From the NCBI RefSeq assembly GCF_029784165.1, contig NC_073695.1, positions 88,295,902 to 88,359,901 on the forward strand: a stretch of DNA of 64,000 bases, in the 5' to 3' direction. This stretch comes from Wyeomyia smithii. Taxonomy: Eukaryota; Arthropoda; Insecta; Diptera; Culicidae. This document shows positions 30,857 to 41,676 of this stretch, piece by piece; position 1 is the first letter of the stretch; each line of letters opens with the position of its first letter. Below the pieces are notes generated by a model. It saw only the letters and a list, made by a program, of their open reading frames with translations, was not told the DNA's origin and did not search any database. The position numbers were made by a program, and so were the translations under genes.

Positions 30857-33240
30857 ATGCCACGAAAAAAAAGCATTTGCTCTTAAGCAAATTGATTATA
30901 TATTTTAGTGGGGCTGTTCCAGAGAATTACCTGAAAATTAGTTTAAGTCAGTTATTCTTAAGATCACGTATGTTACTGGTTAATTTTTACTATCGCTTTG
31001 GGATTACCTAAGTACTAGTTAAAAAATTTCCCAACATTGTTCGAAGCAAATAGGATAAAGGATGTAAACTCTTCTGTTAACAAGAAAATTTCAACAATAT
31101 TATTCAGTTCAAATTTGCTTGTATACTTTGCGGATTGTCTGCTCATACCTAGCGGGATTACTCGAGTTCTCCTGTTCTGCTTTCGAGGCTCAACCATGCA
31201 AACATTATCCAGAACTCCCCGATCGCAGCTGACATAACTTCCCGTTCGAAACATCCTCGCTCTAATGAAGCGACTGTTCCTCATCACCGAGCCCCCCGAT
31301 GGCATATCACTCTTCATCTCGACTACGCGATAGCAGTTCGAAATTATGATGATGATGATGATGATTCTCGAAATTAATTTCCAGGCTACGCGGGATTATG
31401 CGAAAAGGTGACCCAGCTTGAGACATCAAATTCAGAGGAAAATCCGCCCCAACTGGCGACGACGACAACGACGACGGGGTAGCACAATGAAGCCGTTCGG
31501 GGGTCGGAATTGCGCCCGTCCCGGTCGAGGCCACATCCGTTAGCTATCCTGCTCCATACGGGGCTCGACAGCGTGGTGCGATGGCATTGGTAGCAGCAGT
31601 TTAACGCCACTTGAAATGGAGACACTCAAGCAGAACGTTATCGTTTGATGAATGAAGTAATTCCGACACTAAGTATTTCCCGCCATGTCGACTGCTGAGA
31701 CTAAGATGCACACAGTGTGCGGAATCGCCGTGACTTCTAAGTTTGTAGTTAATGACGCACTAAGTGTAACATATTGCCCCAACGTGCAGGGGGAATTCCT
31801 ATCTGTCAAATGTTAGTTAAGATGAGTTTAGTGTCTGCGTTTGTGGGCTGAATTCACGCCAGCGATTTGCTTATCTCAGTTTAAAATTATTTCAACAGTT
31901 GCCCAAGCATGGTTATATCTCTTATTACACTAATCAAATACCACTTCTCCTACATTCCACGTCCTTGTGGTTTCATTTAACATCACTACACAGGTTCACG
32001 GCTGCTTTCTAATTGTAAACGTATGCTTCCCAAGAATAACAGGATCAGGACAAAAAAACCGTTATTAAAATTTTTCCACGCTGTCGTTCAACAAGTTTAA
32101 TAATATCACCAACAGCCCCGCTATTGCCTCGGTGTGACGTTCGCAATGTGTGTCTCATGAAAGCAATGAAAAGCAAACCTCGCGCCCAGCAGCATCATCA
32201 TCATCTTCTCACTGCGATCCTTGTTAGCGACGGAAACGCGGAACAAAATTGGCGCAAATTTGCTCCTCACTTGAAATATTTCGGAAACTTGACACCGTTT
32301 CTCTAGCCCGACAATCACGTCACGGCTATCCCGTTTTAGTTGGAGGGATGACGATGATTTGTGCTTTCAGAAATGTATACGATGAGACACGCTTTTAAAT
32401 GCAATAATAACAGCTGCAAAAATGACAGATTCCATCCACCCAGTGGAGATGTATGATATTTTCTTGTTTACTAATTCAAATTATTCGGTTGGTTCAACGT
32501 ATAACTTAATTTAACAGTTAAGTTACTTCTAGAAGTCATGTTTGAAACACTATCACAAGCATAAATTATTTAAACTAATGATGGGATGACTTAAATTCTA
32601 CAGAACACTTGTAGGTAAATATCACTGCTATTCTAAAAGCTAAAACCACGCGTTTGCAGTAATAAACAACTGCCACTATTGACGATGGTAATGATGATGA
32701 TAGTGGTCCCCCTTTTCTTTTTCTGGTGTTTTGCTAGTCGAACGACCACAGCAATGTTGCTACCTCTCATTGCGCTTCCCATTGCTCTGAAGGAAGAAAC
32801 TGTAGTTATACTTCTCCAGCGTTGAAAATTATCTTGTGTCAAATGTAATGGAAAGTAGTATTCTGGCAAAGTGTTTTTATCTGTATGCAGCGCAGTTCAT
32901 ACTAACTAGTGGTGCACTAAATATTACTTCGTGCATACAAAGGAAGGTTTGAAAGTCGTTGTACCGAAAATTGCTTGAGGCGAACCAGTTCCACTAGACA
33001 TGCTAAAAGCCTCCCTCAAAAAGACTACCTCCCCCCCGCAAACGAAAAACTGCCAACATTACAGTTTGCCTAGAAAAATGTTTTGAGAATCCTGAGTATA
33101 CTAGCTGAGAGTCAAACGATCGAACACTCGTTCTGTTCACCTTTTGTGAATTATTTTAGCTATTTGACAACAACTTAAAGACTCAAAAATCAAGTTATTG
33201 TAGTTTTATTGATCCAATTTAATAATATTCGATAATTGTG
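30857..33240. other. No recognisable gene; microsatellites only
   Basis: Trinucleotide tracts occur near 31,348-31,364 (GAT), 31,456-31,478 (GAC) and 32,188-32,203 (CAT/CAG). The 31,015-31,317 region is open on both strands but matches nothing I recognise. It has no start or splice context that convinces me. Possibly host intergenic or intronic DNA. Confidence 0.4.
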
Positions 33241-33248
33241 CTGTAAAC

Positions 33249-33729
33249 CAGGCATGTCTAAACCCACCACACCACCCGCGTGTGTGTTTCAAACGATGCC
33301 ACGGAGGGTATTTAGATTGCCCTTCAGTGCGTATACAAAACGAAAAACCCGCAGTGTTCCGGATGAAACAGCCCTTCGAAAGATTTGGCAAACACAAACC
33401 CGAGTGTTCTCAAACGCTTCATTTTTTCAAAAGTACATATGAAAAAAATATTGCAGGTGGTTGTGTGCGGTGACTTACATCCAACTATCCATTATTATTC
33501 CATTGTCAATCTCTTCGTAGCGACTAATGCTTGTGTGTTCCCCGAAACTGCAAGCCCTCGGTTGCCTCAGGTGCCGAAGTTAAAAATCCTCGGTTGGCGT
33601 GTTTACGAATGGCTCTTCAGTGTTTTGTCTTGAGCTCGCGACGAAGGGTAATAAGAAATGCCCTGCGTGGTGTGTTTGTTAGCAGATGGGCCACATACGC
33701 TTTGGAGTGCTGTGGTTTCCCCATGCCTG
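33249..33729. mobile_element. hAT-type MITE with exact 8-bp TSD
   Basis: CTGTAAAC flanks the unit on both sides (33,241-33,248 and 33,730-33,737). The ends are imperfect inverted repeats: CAGGCATG is identical in both, followed by a diverged region in which AAACC and the block AGGGTATTT/AGGGCATTT and CCCTTC still align. An 8-bp TSD and CAG-starting ends define hAT-type elements. At 481 bp and without a transposase it would be non-autonomous. Confidence 0.8.
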
Positions 33730-33737
33730 CTGTAAAC

Positions 33738-35080
33738 TAAACAATGATGGATACCTATCAGGTTTTACAAGAACGAAGAACAAATATCGGAAATAATATG
33801 AATTCCAAATAATTAACTAGCTCTTAATATAGTAGAAAACATTGAAAAAAATGTAATATCAAAGTCATCATATTTTGCGGTATCCGTAGCAATATAAAAA
33901 ATAAAGAAAAATACTTTCAAAACTCACTTTCAACTCAACTTTTAAAAAAATACTTCAAAACTCAATTTATATTGAAGTTTATACACAAATTCGATTTCTA
34001 AGCCAAATCCACATTTGATATAAAAGTTCAAATCAATTCACTTGATTAACTTGATTAAAAGCCAACAAGATTGAAATACAAAATCGAAATAATAACCATA
34101 AGCCGAGCCCAAATAACAGTTCATAGCCAAATTATATCCTGAATCAAAACTCTATGTTATAACCACAGATGTAAAATGAAATAGTTGTAAAAATTATGAT
34201 CCATATAGGAAACCATGATTTAAAACCAAATTTAACTAGGAGCGAATCTTATTAAAAACTCAAATATTCAAATAATAACTTATTGATTTATTCCTGGATC
34301 TAAATATCCTAATACAAATTCAAAACTTAATCTCGATTCTTTTTTCATAAGATCTTAATCCAATAACGAAATATTATACCAATGCGACATTGTTAGAATA
34401 TAAAAACATTCGCACCAAAAATCGAATGTTTGGTTGAAAAACTATAAGTTTTCATTGAAATCCTTACAACATTTTCCTATACAATATTTCCTACTCGTGT
34501 CCAGTCGGAGCTATTGCATATAATACGTAAAAGAAAAGAAAATGTTTGTGAACGAACATTTGAATGAACATACAAATTTTAAAACAAAACTCCAAATCCA
34601 ATTTTATATCTAAATTAATATTTTGGTCAATTAATATTTGTAATCATATTCAAATAACATTTTAATGCGGCTTGAAATTTTGGCCGAAATATTTTCAAAT
34701 CTTTATTAACGTAATAAATCACAATATAATATAGATTTTATTTTTTATTCATGTAACGATTCCAACACAGACCCTTAATTGGATGTTGACCAGAATAGAT
34801 TTTTTTATTTAGAATAGAATTTATATGGAAAAATTCAAATCCACCTTCAAATGTTATATTTCAGTTATTCATTTCGTCGAGCAAATGTAGACGGCATACC
34901 GTATACCATTAAAGTTGAAACTTACAATATTTTCCTCATATACCAAACATTATATCCAGTGTCTTTAAGACAGTTTCGAAACATAGATAGAGGTTATTCT
35001 CTTGGATTTGAATAAAAACAATCTTAATTTTTTATGAGAACTGAACTGAACTGAAATGGATAAGTTTAAAACTGAGAACT
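33738..35080. other. Very AT-rich DNA, nothing recognised
   Basis: There are no frames of interest. A recurrent AAATCCA/AAATTCA-like word pattern (for example 33,960-34,330) gives it a low-complexity, repeat-like texture without a definable unit. Confidence 0.4.
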
Positions 35081-35263
35081 TAACACATCACTGATAGAAC
35101 GAACACATAAACGGGACCAGACAACAACACTTATTGCTCTTACTTAATATTATTTAAATTTTTTCTAAGTTTGAATCACATCCTCAGCTCGTGTTTATTT
35201 TTCGCATCCTCGCAAAATTCACCTACATTGCCTACTTTACAACCTAATAAAGTTAAATTGTGA

Positions 35264-35598
35264 CCATAAATTATGCTGAGTTTTCGACTGTTGTGTACAT
35301 ACGTTATACTTTCGGCTGAGCAGTCACAAAAAATTAGAACGGCTTATTTTATACTATCCGACGTTTCGTCACTGGTCAGTGACATCTTCAGGGAAAAAAA
35401 TATTATTTGTTCGCTCCTTGTCAAGATGCTTTTTAAAGTTTATCGCAATCAGTGTTGACGATAAGCTTTAAAAAGCATCTTGACAAGGAACAAATAATAT
35501 TTTCCCCTGAAGATGTCACTGACCAGTGACGAAACGTCGGATAGTATAAAAAAAAGTCGTTCTAATTTTTTGTGACTGCTCAGCCGAATGTATAACAT
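35264..35598. mobile_element. Hairpin retroposon-like insertion with 14-bp TSD
   Basis: AAGTTAAATTGTGA occurs exactly at 35,250-35,263 and 35,599-35,612, defining an insertion of 335 bp. The insert is almost entirely one long palindrome: arms 35,300-35,445 and 35,458-35,598 match as reverse complements with a few mismatches and a 12-base loop. Each arm carries a hammerhead-like motif. Variable-length TSDs, inverted terminal copies and hammerhead-like motifs are known from Penelope-like elements, which is my best guess for its origin. No protein is encoded. Confidence 0.75.
35504..35540 (+). other. Hammerhead-ribozyme-like motif (and its mirror in the left arm)
   Basis: CTGAAGA (35,507-35,513) resembles the conserved CUGANGA core. 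GTCACT/AGTGAC (35,515-35,520 and 35,525-35,530) form a perfect stem II with loop GACC, and GAAAC follows directly (35,531-35,535). One extra T (35,514) between the core and stem II departs from the canonical ribozyme, so activity is doubtful. The same motif lies on the minus strand in the left arm, about 35,358-35,393. Confidence 0.45.
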
Positions 35599-35974
35599 AA
35601 GTTAAATTGTGAAATTTACCTTCTGGACTGGTTTCGAGCATTATCGAGCTCATTCACAGGACGAGACCCGATTTCCAACTGATAACAATTCAATCTCTAT
35701 ATTAAGTTACATCAATAAGTGTTGATGTTTGTTCCCGTTTACGTGTCCGTTCTATCAGTGTTATGTTGTGAAGCTCTTACGTTATTACTACCCAATTACA
35801 ATTTAATTCTAGACATATTTAATTTTAATTAAATGAGTTATTACTGCAAATAGATGAAAGTATTCATTAGTTACTTCTCTATGAGATAAGTCTTCGATAT
35901 TTGTCATGACAAGATAGCTTGTCGAACATATCGAAAACATGATGAAACAAGATTTATGATAGACATTCCGCTCT

Positions 35975-36045
35975 GACTATACACCGAACAGTTGGCTGCG
36001 AATTCTGTGTAAAATATAACAGAGTTTCGAATCGGAATGTAGTAC
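35975..36045 (+). repeat. SINE 3'-part fragment
   Basis: CAGTTGGCTGCGAATTCTGT and CGAATCGGAATGTAGTAC match the downstream part of the SINE-like element at 45,318-45,366 (TTGACTGCGAAGTCTGTG, CGAATCGGAATGTAGCAC). The tRNA-like head is absent here, so this is a 5'-truncated or decayed copy. Confidence 0.5.
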
Positions 36046-36215
36046 TACTTTTCTCATCACATTCAAAAAAAAGCAGTGGCTGAAGCGAACCGAGAGTTAA
36101 AAAGATTACCTAAACGCTGCTTCAAGTAAAACAACGCGATTTATTCCGTCGTATGGTATTTCCGATGTTGACGACTGTCCGCGTGAAGAAAGGCCAAAAA
36201 CCTCCGATGATACTA

Positions 36216-36800
36216 GGGTTTGCAATATTCCCGGGAATGGATTTCCCGGGAAACGGGAATGAAAAATCTTAACCGGGAATGGAAAAAAATTCTTAGCAAA
36301 ATTAAGATTTCAAATAAAGTTTATTAATAAAAGGTATCAAACAATCGTATACAATTCCATTATCAATTCGCATGAAAAACGGTTTAAAAAACAAAACTTA
36401 TTCAAGTTCACTCCAGAAATTCATGATCGATTTTTGCAGCAAATGTTAGCAGAAGAGTTGGTTTCAGGGTTTTAATCCCGTCGAACAATCGCCTCAGATC
36501 CGCTGACAATTTTATTGTTTATTGTTTCTTCGTCTTCGATGTAAAATCGTACAGACTATGGATCCTGGCAATCAAAATCTACCGGCCGACTAATTTTAAG
36601 TGTGAAAAGAGCTTTCCACTGTGATGTCAGAGTGCCTTTACCCAGAATGTCGGAGTAGCACAGAGATGCGATCAGCATCATTTTCAATTATAAATTAAAT
36701 AACAAATTGTCCTTTTCAGAACAAAACGAATAAATGTTTGAAAGTTTCATATTTTCTCCTCATATTTTACACTAGTAGTAGTTGCGAAAATTCTCATAAC
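36216..36800. other. Possible hAT-like terminus with CCCGGGAA repeats, otherwise unassigned
   Basis: TAGGGTTTGCAATATTCCCG at 36,216 resembles a hAT-type end. It is followed by repeated CCCGGGAA/CGGGAATG words to about 36,290, a pattern I associate with hAT elements of mosquitoes. No matching right end, TSD or readable transposase was found. Confidence 0.3.
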
Positions 36801-36844
36801 TCTTATCTTAAAGCATTTATAGTTCTGAAAAGAATCGATTCCAT

Positions 36845-37165
36845 AATCTTCAGCTCGAAATGGGTGCTACAGAACGCTTGTGGTCGCGCATAATATAATA
36901 TGCTTTCCGCTGTACCCTCGAAATATCCTGCAGCGTACGATGGTGCCTGTTACTGCCGTATGTAAAATAAAACCGAACCGATTCGATAATCTTCAGCTCG
37001 AAATGTGTGCTACAGAACGCTGATGATCGCACCACCAGTAGCATTGAATAGTTTTCTTGGCCGCGCATAATAAAATTTGCTCTCCGCTGTACCCTCCAGA
37101 AGCTGTGCCAGCAAAATTTCCTGCAACGTACGATGGTAACTGTTGCTGCCGTATGCAAAATAAAG
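36845..37165. repeat. Imperfect tandem duplication
   Basis: 36,845-36,970 and 36,980-37,165 are direct copies: ATAATCTTCAGCTCGAAATG, GTGCTACAGAACGCT, CGCGCATAATA, CGCTGTACCCTC and CGTACGATGGT occur in both, in order. The second copy contains about 60 extra bases in two blocks. No coding function recognised. Confidence 0.75.
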
Positions 37166-37582
37166 GTAACATGCTCCACAGTGCCTGGAAGTTGACTTGT
37201 ATGCAGCTCTCGTTTCTCAATGTCGCGTACCTCTAACAGCTATACTCCACTCGCTATTGTGTGACAAACTAGACTGAAGCTGAATTTTCTACACGCAGTC
37301 TTTTGTATCGAGTTCAAAGTAGATTTTTGTCATTAGGGCGTGGCCACGCAGCTTAGAGAAAGACAAACAGACCAAAACACATTGTTGAGTCAAAATATGT
37401 AAGCAGTGGAATTTATTCCGTCCATGTTATTGTTATCCGTGCTCGGGAAGCAACCCAATAGCGAGGGAAATGTATGGGAAAGCTTGACCTTGGATCTTTT
37501 CATCTTTTCACCTTTTTTCACCAATAAGCAGTTAAGCAACAATGTTGAACATTATATCAAACAATTGTTACACATTTTATCT
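37166..37582. other. Nothing recognised
   Basis: No repeat or coding signal that I can support between the tandem duplication and the SINE. Confidence 0.4.
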
Positions 37583-37596
37583 ATCCACCGACATAT

Positions 37597-37951
37597 TTTT
37601 TTTTTTTTATTCTCGGTTATTTTCCGTCGGTCTAGCTCCGCCACTGTTGTGGCCAATCACCGACGCCCAGGGAGGCGACTCCACACCCAGGACCCTAATT
37701 CACGACCCGTTTATTAACGGACCGGCGCCAACGGCTTTACTTCCTCATGCGATGGAAGGCGTGATCCCAGAGATTTTTCGCCTCAGAAAATCTCCCGGTG
37801 TCGGCTAGGATTGAAATCTAGACCAGTTGGGTTGGTTGTGAGTGGATCACGCCACCTCACAACCATCGACACCTATGTCGGCGGTGGGATTCGAACCCAG
37901 GCGTCAAGCGTGGTTGGCGGAGACGTTACTGACCACACTAGGCCCCCGCTC
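37597..37951 (-). mobile_element. Full-length tRNA-derived SINE
   Basis: Transcribed leftwards. The 5' end is at 37,951, the poly(A) tail is the T run at 37,597-37,608, and an exact 14-bp TSD ATCCACCGACATAT flanks it (37,583-37,596 and 37,952-37,965). On the minus strand the head reads GCGGGGGCCTAGTGTGGTCA (A-box region), and about 35 bases on comes GGGTTCGAATCCCACC, a near-perfect Pol III B box. The roughly 280-bp body has no coding potential. An intact TSD, tail and B box make this a relatively young copy. Confidence 0.85.
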
Positions 37952-37965
37952 ATCCACCGACATAT

Positions 37966-40171
37966 AAATGACTAAGATGCATTAAGTCGTTCACTTGCTA
38001 TAATCGTTTGAAATCTGACGCAACATTTGCCAGTTTCATTTTCAATTTCACAAAATGTAATCTAGTATAGAAAAAAACAAATTCGTAGTCCTACGTCAAT
38101 AAAAAACATTGTGTTTTGCGTTGATCGAAACTGGGAGAAGATCAAACTTAACTAAAGGTAGAGCTAATTACAAAACAGCCGTGGTCTCTCACATCTTGAG
38201 TTATACAAGCGCCCGCTTCTGGTCAAACAAACCATTTCACAGGATGGTGCGACCATCGGATATGATTCAGCAGCAGCGGTATTTTCATCGCTGAAGCTTT
38301 TTGACAAATTGAGAATCTGACACATCAAATTAAGCCCTCAATGAGTTTTAGCTGTTCACCTCAAGACATCGAAATGTTGGAACCGAGAATTTCGAACTCG
38401 AAAACTGTTTTTATCAGGACAACCAAATGAATAATTGAGGATTACACATTTTCCTCTGTAGGCTTTGTTCTAGCATTATTTTTCCAAAATATGGTAGAAT
38501 TTCCATCAAAACGGAAACTTAGTTGCGCACCTAATATTTGATTATTACAACTCCAGTGTGGTTTTCGAGAGTGCTTCATATGTTGGAATGTGATATATTA
38601 GAAAAATTGTATTTGAAAACATCGAGCTTTACTAAAATATAGGTTGAGGAACAGTTGATTTTTGGACTTTCTTTAAGATAAAATTTGCAAAAATTTTCAC
38701 TTGTTTTTATTATATTTAATTCTTTAACATCGGTATTTAGGTTAGAAATTGTCAATTCAGAGAGCGGAAAATTTTTAATTCGAAATTTTTTAGGAGAACA
38801 AATTTTTGTACATTAATGAAATCAATAGTTTTTGCATTACTGCAGATTTTTACTGGAAACTACAGTTTCGGATGTAATTTAAACCCGAATTGTTTTGGTG
38901 TTATACATCTCATTGTGATCGTTTTCAACACAAAAACAACTTTCATGCATTTTCAACCAACTTTGTTTAGTTTTGAAACAAATAATTTAATTTTTATAAC
39001 CCCCAGTCTTCCTATAGGCGATTTAGCACAAAACTAAAAACGATCGTGCGACTTTTAGATTTGAACTTTAGAACTAGGAAAATGATGATAGATTGAAGTT
39101 TTAGCCAAGGCTAATATACACAGGAGACTGTTTTTCATTCGATATTTGCGTAGGATGGATGTTCTAGACGTTAATAACAATGCAGCTAGTTAGAAATTTT
39201 CAGCAGCATCTAGTAGACTGATTACTGTCAAGAAAATACATATGAAATTGCAAATGAATAGGTATATGAGATCCGGTTTCATTTCTTATTTGAATTTGAG
39301 GTTTTTGGCGTGCTGGAATTGCATTTTCTAAGTTTAAATCTGCCGTTTAGTAAAAAATTCTTAATATTTAAAGTTTTCCGTTACATAAACTCGTGATAAC
39401 TTTTTGCAAAGAGAATCCTGACAGGTAAAATGCTGCCTGCAAATCATCATCATCATTTTTACTGCAGCGCCAGCTGTCAGTCGAACAGTCATTTCAATCG
39501 CCTATAACCTCTGGAACAATACTTGCGCACAATTATACCCGTGAACACAAAATTTCAGTTCGATAGTTTATGTTTGGTTGTTATCGATTTTTATCTTTTT
39601 CAAACTTCCAAATGAACTTACAAATTTCAGTATTGAAGCGTTACATGACATCAATGCCTATTAAATTTCAAATAGGGTAAGGAACAGCTTATGCAGTGGC
39701 GCCTATTTTAATCAGTTTAAGAAAACAGGCCTAAACTCTTGAATTTTGATCATTATCGACAATTTCAATGATAGAAACGAAAACTTACGTCTTACGAATC
39801 TAAGAAATACCGTTAATCACAAAGAAATCTGTGAATAAATATCAATCGAGATAAATCGACCTATATTGAATCTTTTCAGGAGCCATTTCGGGTGCTGAAA
39901 GAAAAAGCCTTAAAAACAGATGGAAACTGCCTCACATAGGTTCGGGGTGATTGGAATAGTGTCCCTCGATTGGTAACTTTAATTGATTATTGTTAAAGTT
40001 TGCTAACTTAGTTTTACAATCTGAAAACAAGTTCTGACAGAGAAAAAAATGGAGAACAGATTGATATACTTCTGTTTAAATTTCAACCAACACACTTCGA
40101 GTATTTCGTCTTAATACACAGGCTCAATTCTAGAGAATAAAAGGTTGTACAAAAATAGACCGATCTAGATT
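37966..40171. other. AT-rich DNA with no recognisable gene
   Basis: Short frames only. I see no repeat boundaries, TSDs or protein motifs. Confidence 0.4.
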
Positions 40172-40527
40172 TAACCTTCATTGAACCCTTGTGTGGAAAA
40201 CCACACAAATGAATTTTGTTTTGATTTTTTTTTTCGGAAACTTCTCGATCGATTTTGATGAAATTTCTTGACAATTTCTAAACCATCAATCTTACACGAA
40301 ATACATTTTCTCCAAGGGCAAAATATTTTTGGTTGATGAGATATTTAAAAACTTACGTTGTTTACCCTGGTGTGTGGATTTCCACACATACAATATTCGA
40401 ATTTATTTTGGACAAGAAACAACTTAATTTTGCCCCAAACATATTTTTTTCATTGAGTGCTTTCATACTTGAAGCTATGGGTACCAATCAATCCTGTTTC
40501 AAAAATCGCATAAGGTGTGTATGTGTG
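40172..40527 (+). repeat. Older repeat, left part (interrupted by the CR1-type LINE)
   Basis: Contains TTAACCTTCATTG, the palindromic block GTGTGGAAAACCACAC, and ACCCTGGTGTGTGGATTTCC followed by GACAAGAAACAACTTAATTT and ATGTGTGCGGAAGTATG. The reverse complement of 47,830-48,045 gives the same order. The match stops at about 40,527 and resumes right of the LINE at 44,735. Confidence 0.75.
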
Positions 40528-40867
40528 CGGAAGTATGAAAAAACTCTGAACGTTCGTTCAGTTACACAACGGTTCGTTTGTTTTTGATGCGTTAAAAGTT
40601 CGTTTTTCCGCGGTGAATAATTATTGTTTTCGGTTTAAAAGTTTTTGAAACGTACAGTTAGCTCAGTAGCTATCCGATTTTAGTGGAATATAAACATTTC
40701 GTGGATTAATTTGAGTTTATACAGTGTTTTTCGGTAGCGCCAGCTGATTGTTTTTGCATACTGTTGAATTTTCGGCGCGCTCGATCACCGTTAGCACCAG
40801 CTTCATCGTCAAGTTTAGTTGCTTGCCTGTGTCTCTTCGACAGCAACGAAATACCACACAAAGCGCA

Positions 40868-41671
40868 ATGGAGAAAAAACAATGCTGCGAGTGCAAAGGT
40901 GATATAAACGACCTCGAGCCACTACGCTGCGGATTCTGCGAAGCTTACTTGCATATTAACCAGCAGTGTTGTGGCATTAATGCTCGCGGGCTGAAAGACG
41001 CATTTGCCTCTGGGAAAATTTTATTGGTTTGCTCCACCTGCAGGAATGAGTTAAAAGGCCGCAGCATTAGCTCCTATATAACCGAAACTATGCAAACACA
41101 ATCACAGCCACTCGCTCAGCCTGATCTGTCCGCGCAGTTTCAACAGCTGTGCGGTGTTGTTGAAGCATTGAGCAATAAAATTGATAATTTTGCTACTAGG
41201 CCAAAACCGCCCCCCGCTACTCCGTCTCTATGCGACACGCCGGATTGGCCAACAAGACGAAGTGCAAAACGTCGACGAGATGAGCGCGAGCCATCCATCC
41301 CGGCTGCTCCAGACTGTGGAACAAAAGAAATAAATTTGAGTGATCTTTCTGTTCCTTCTATTCTCCCGGCTGCCGTTTCGAATAAATTTTGGCTGTATCT
41401 TTCGGGTTTAAATCCGCTTGCCTCGAATAATGACATTCAGAAAATTGTTTCTCGCTGCTTGGATGTTCCCGATTCTGTAGAAGTTATACGGCTTGTACCC
41501 AAGGACAAAGATGTCACCACACTGTCCTTCGTTTCTTTCAAAGTTAGCTTGGATCCCGAATTGAAGGATCGAGCTCTGAATGCAGCTTCGTGGCCCGCAG
41601 GCTTACTATTCCGCGAGTTTATTGACCAACCAAAAAACTCGTACCGACGACTCAGGACGGATGTGATATAG
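40868..41671 (+). CDS. CR1-type LINE ORF1 with PHD-like zinc finger
   Basis: 267 residues from the first ATG in the frame; the open frame extends further upstream but without ATG. Residues 6-64 form a PHD/RING-like cysteine pattern (C6-C9, C22-C25, H30, C35/36, then CSTC at about 61-64). A spacer follows that could form a coiled coil (QFQQLCGVVEALSNKIDNF, about 100-118), then a basic segment (KRRRDER). The C-terminal 90 residues (FWLYLSGLNP to FREFI) look like the RRM-like fold of LINE ORF1 proteins. Expected role: RNA binding and RNP formation. The frame is intact and five bases separate its stop from the ORF2 ATG. Confidence 0.8.
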   Translation: MEKKQCCECKGDINDLEPLRCGFCEAYLHINQQCCGINARGLKDAFASGKILLVCSTCRNELKGRSISSYITETMQTQSQPLAQPDLSAQFQQLCGVVEALSNKIDNFATRPKPPPATPSLCDTPDWPTRRSAKRRRDEREPSIPAAPDCGTKEINLSDLSVPSILPAAVSNKFWLYLSGLNPLASNNDIQKIVSRCLDVPDSVEVIRLVPKDKDVTTLSFVSFKVSLDPELKDRALNAASWPAGLLFREFIDQPKNSYRRLRTDVI

Positions 41672-41676
41672 ATTGA

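Larger units (their letters stand above)
35083..35770. repeat. Outer inverted repeat around the hairpin element
   Basis: 35,083-35,157 and 35,697-35,770 are reverse-complementary with mismatches. Shared words include ACTGATAGAACG, AACGGGA and CAACACTTATTG. The arms enclose about 540 bp containing the 335-bp inner hairpin insertion. Without that insertion the spacer is about 200 bp, so the outer repeat is the older structure. Confidence 0.65.

Noticed and set aside
31015..31317. Hundred-codon frame on the minus strand, with a second frame on plus, as a possible host exon
   Set aside because: No domain, start context or splice sites, and both strands are open to a similar extent; not distinguishable from chance.
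37880..37951. Functional tRNA gene on the minus strand
   Set aside because: It is the head of a SINE with poly(A) tail and TSD, and the acceptor ends do not pair.
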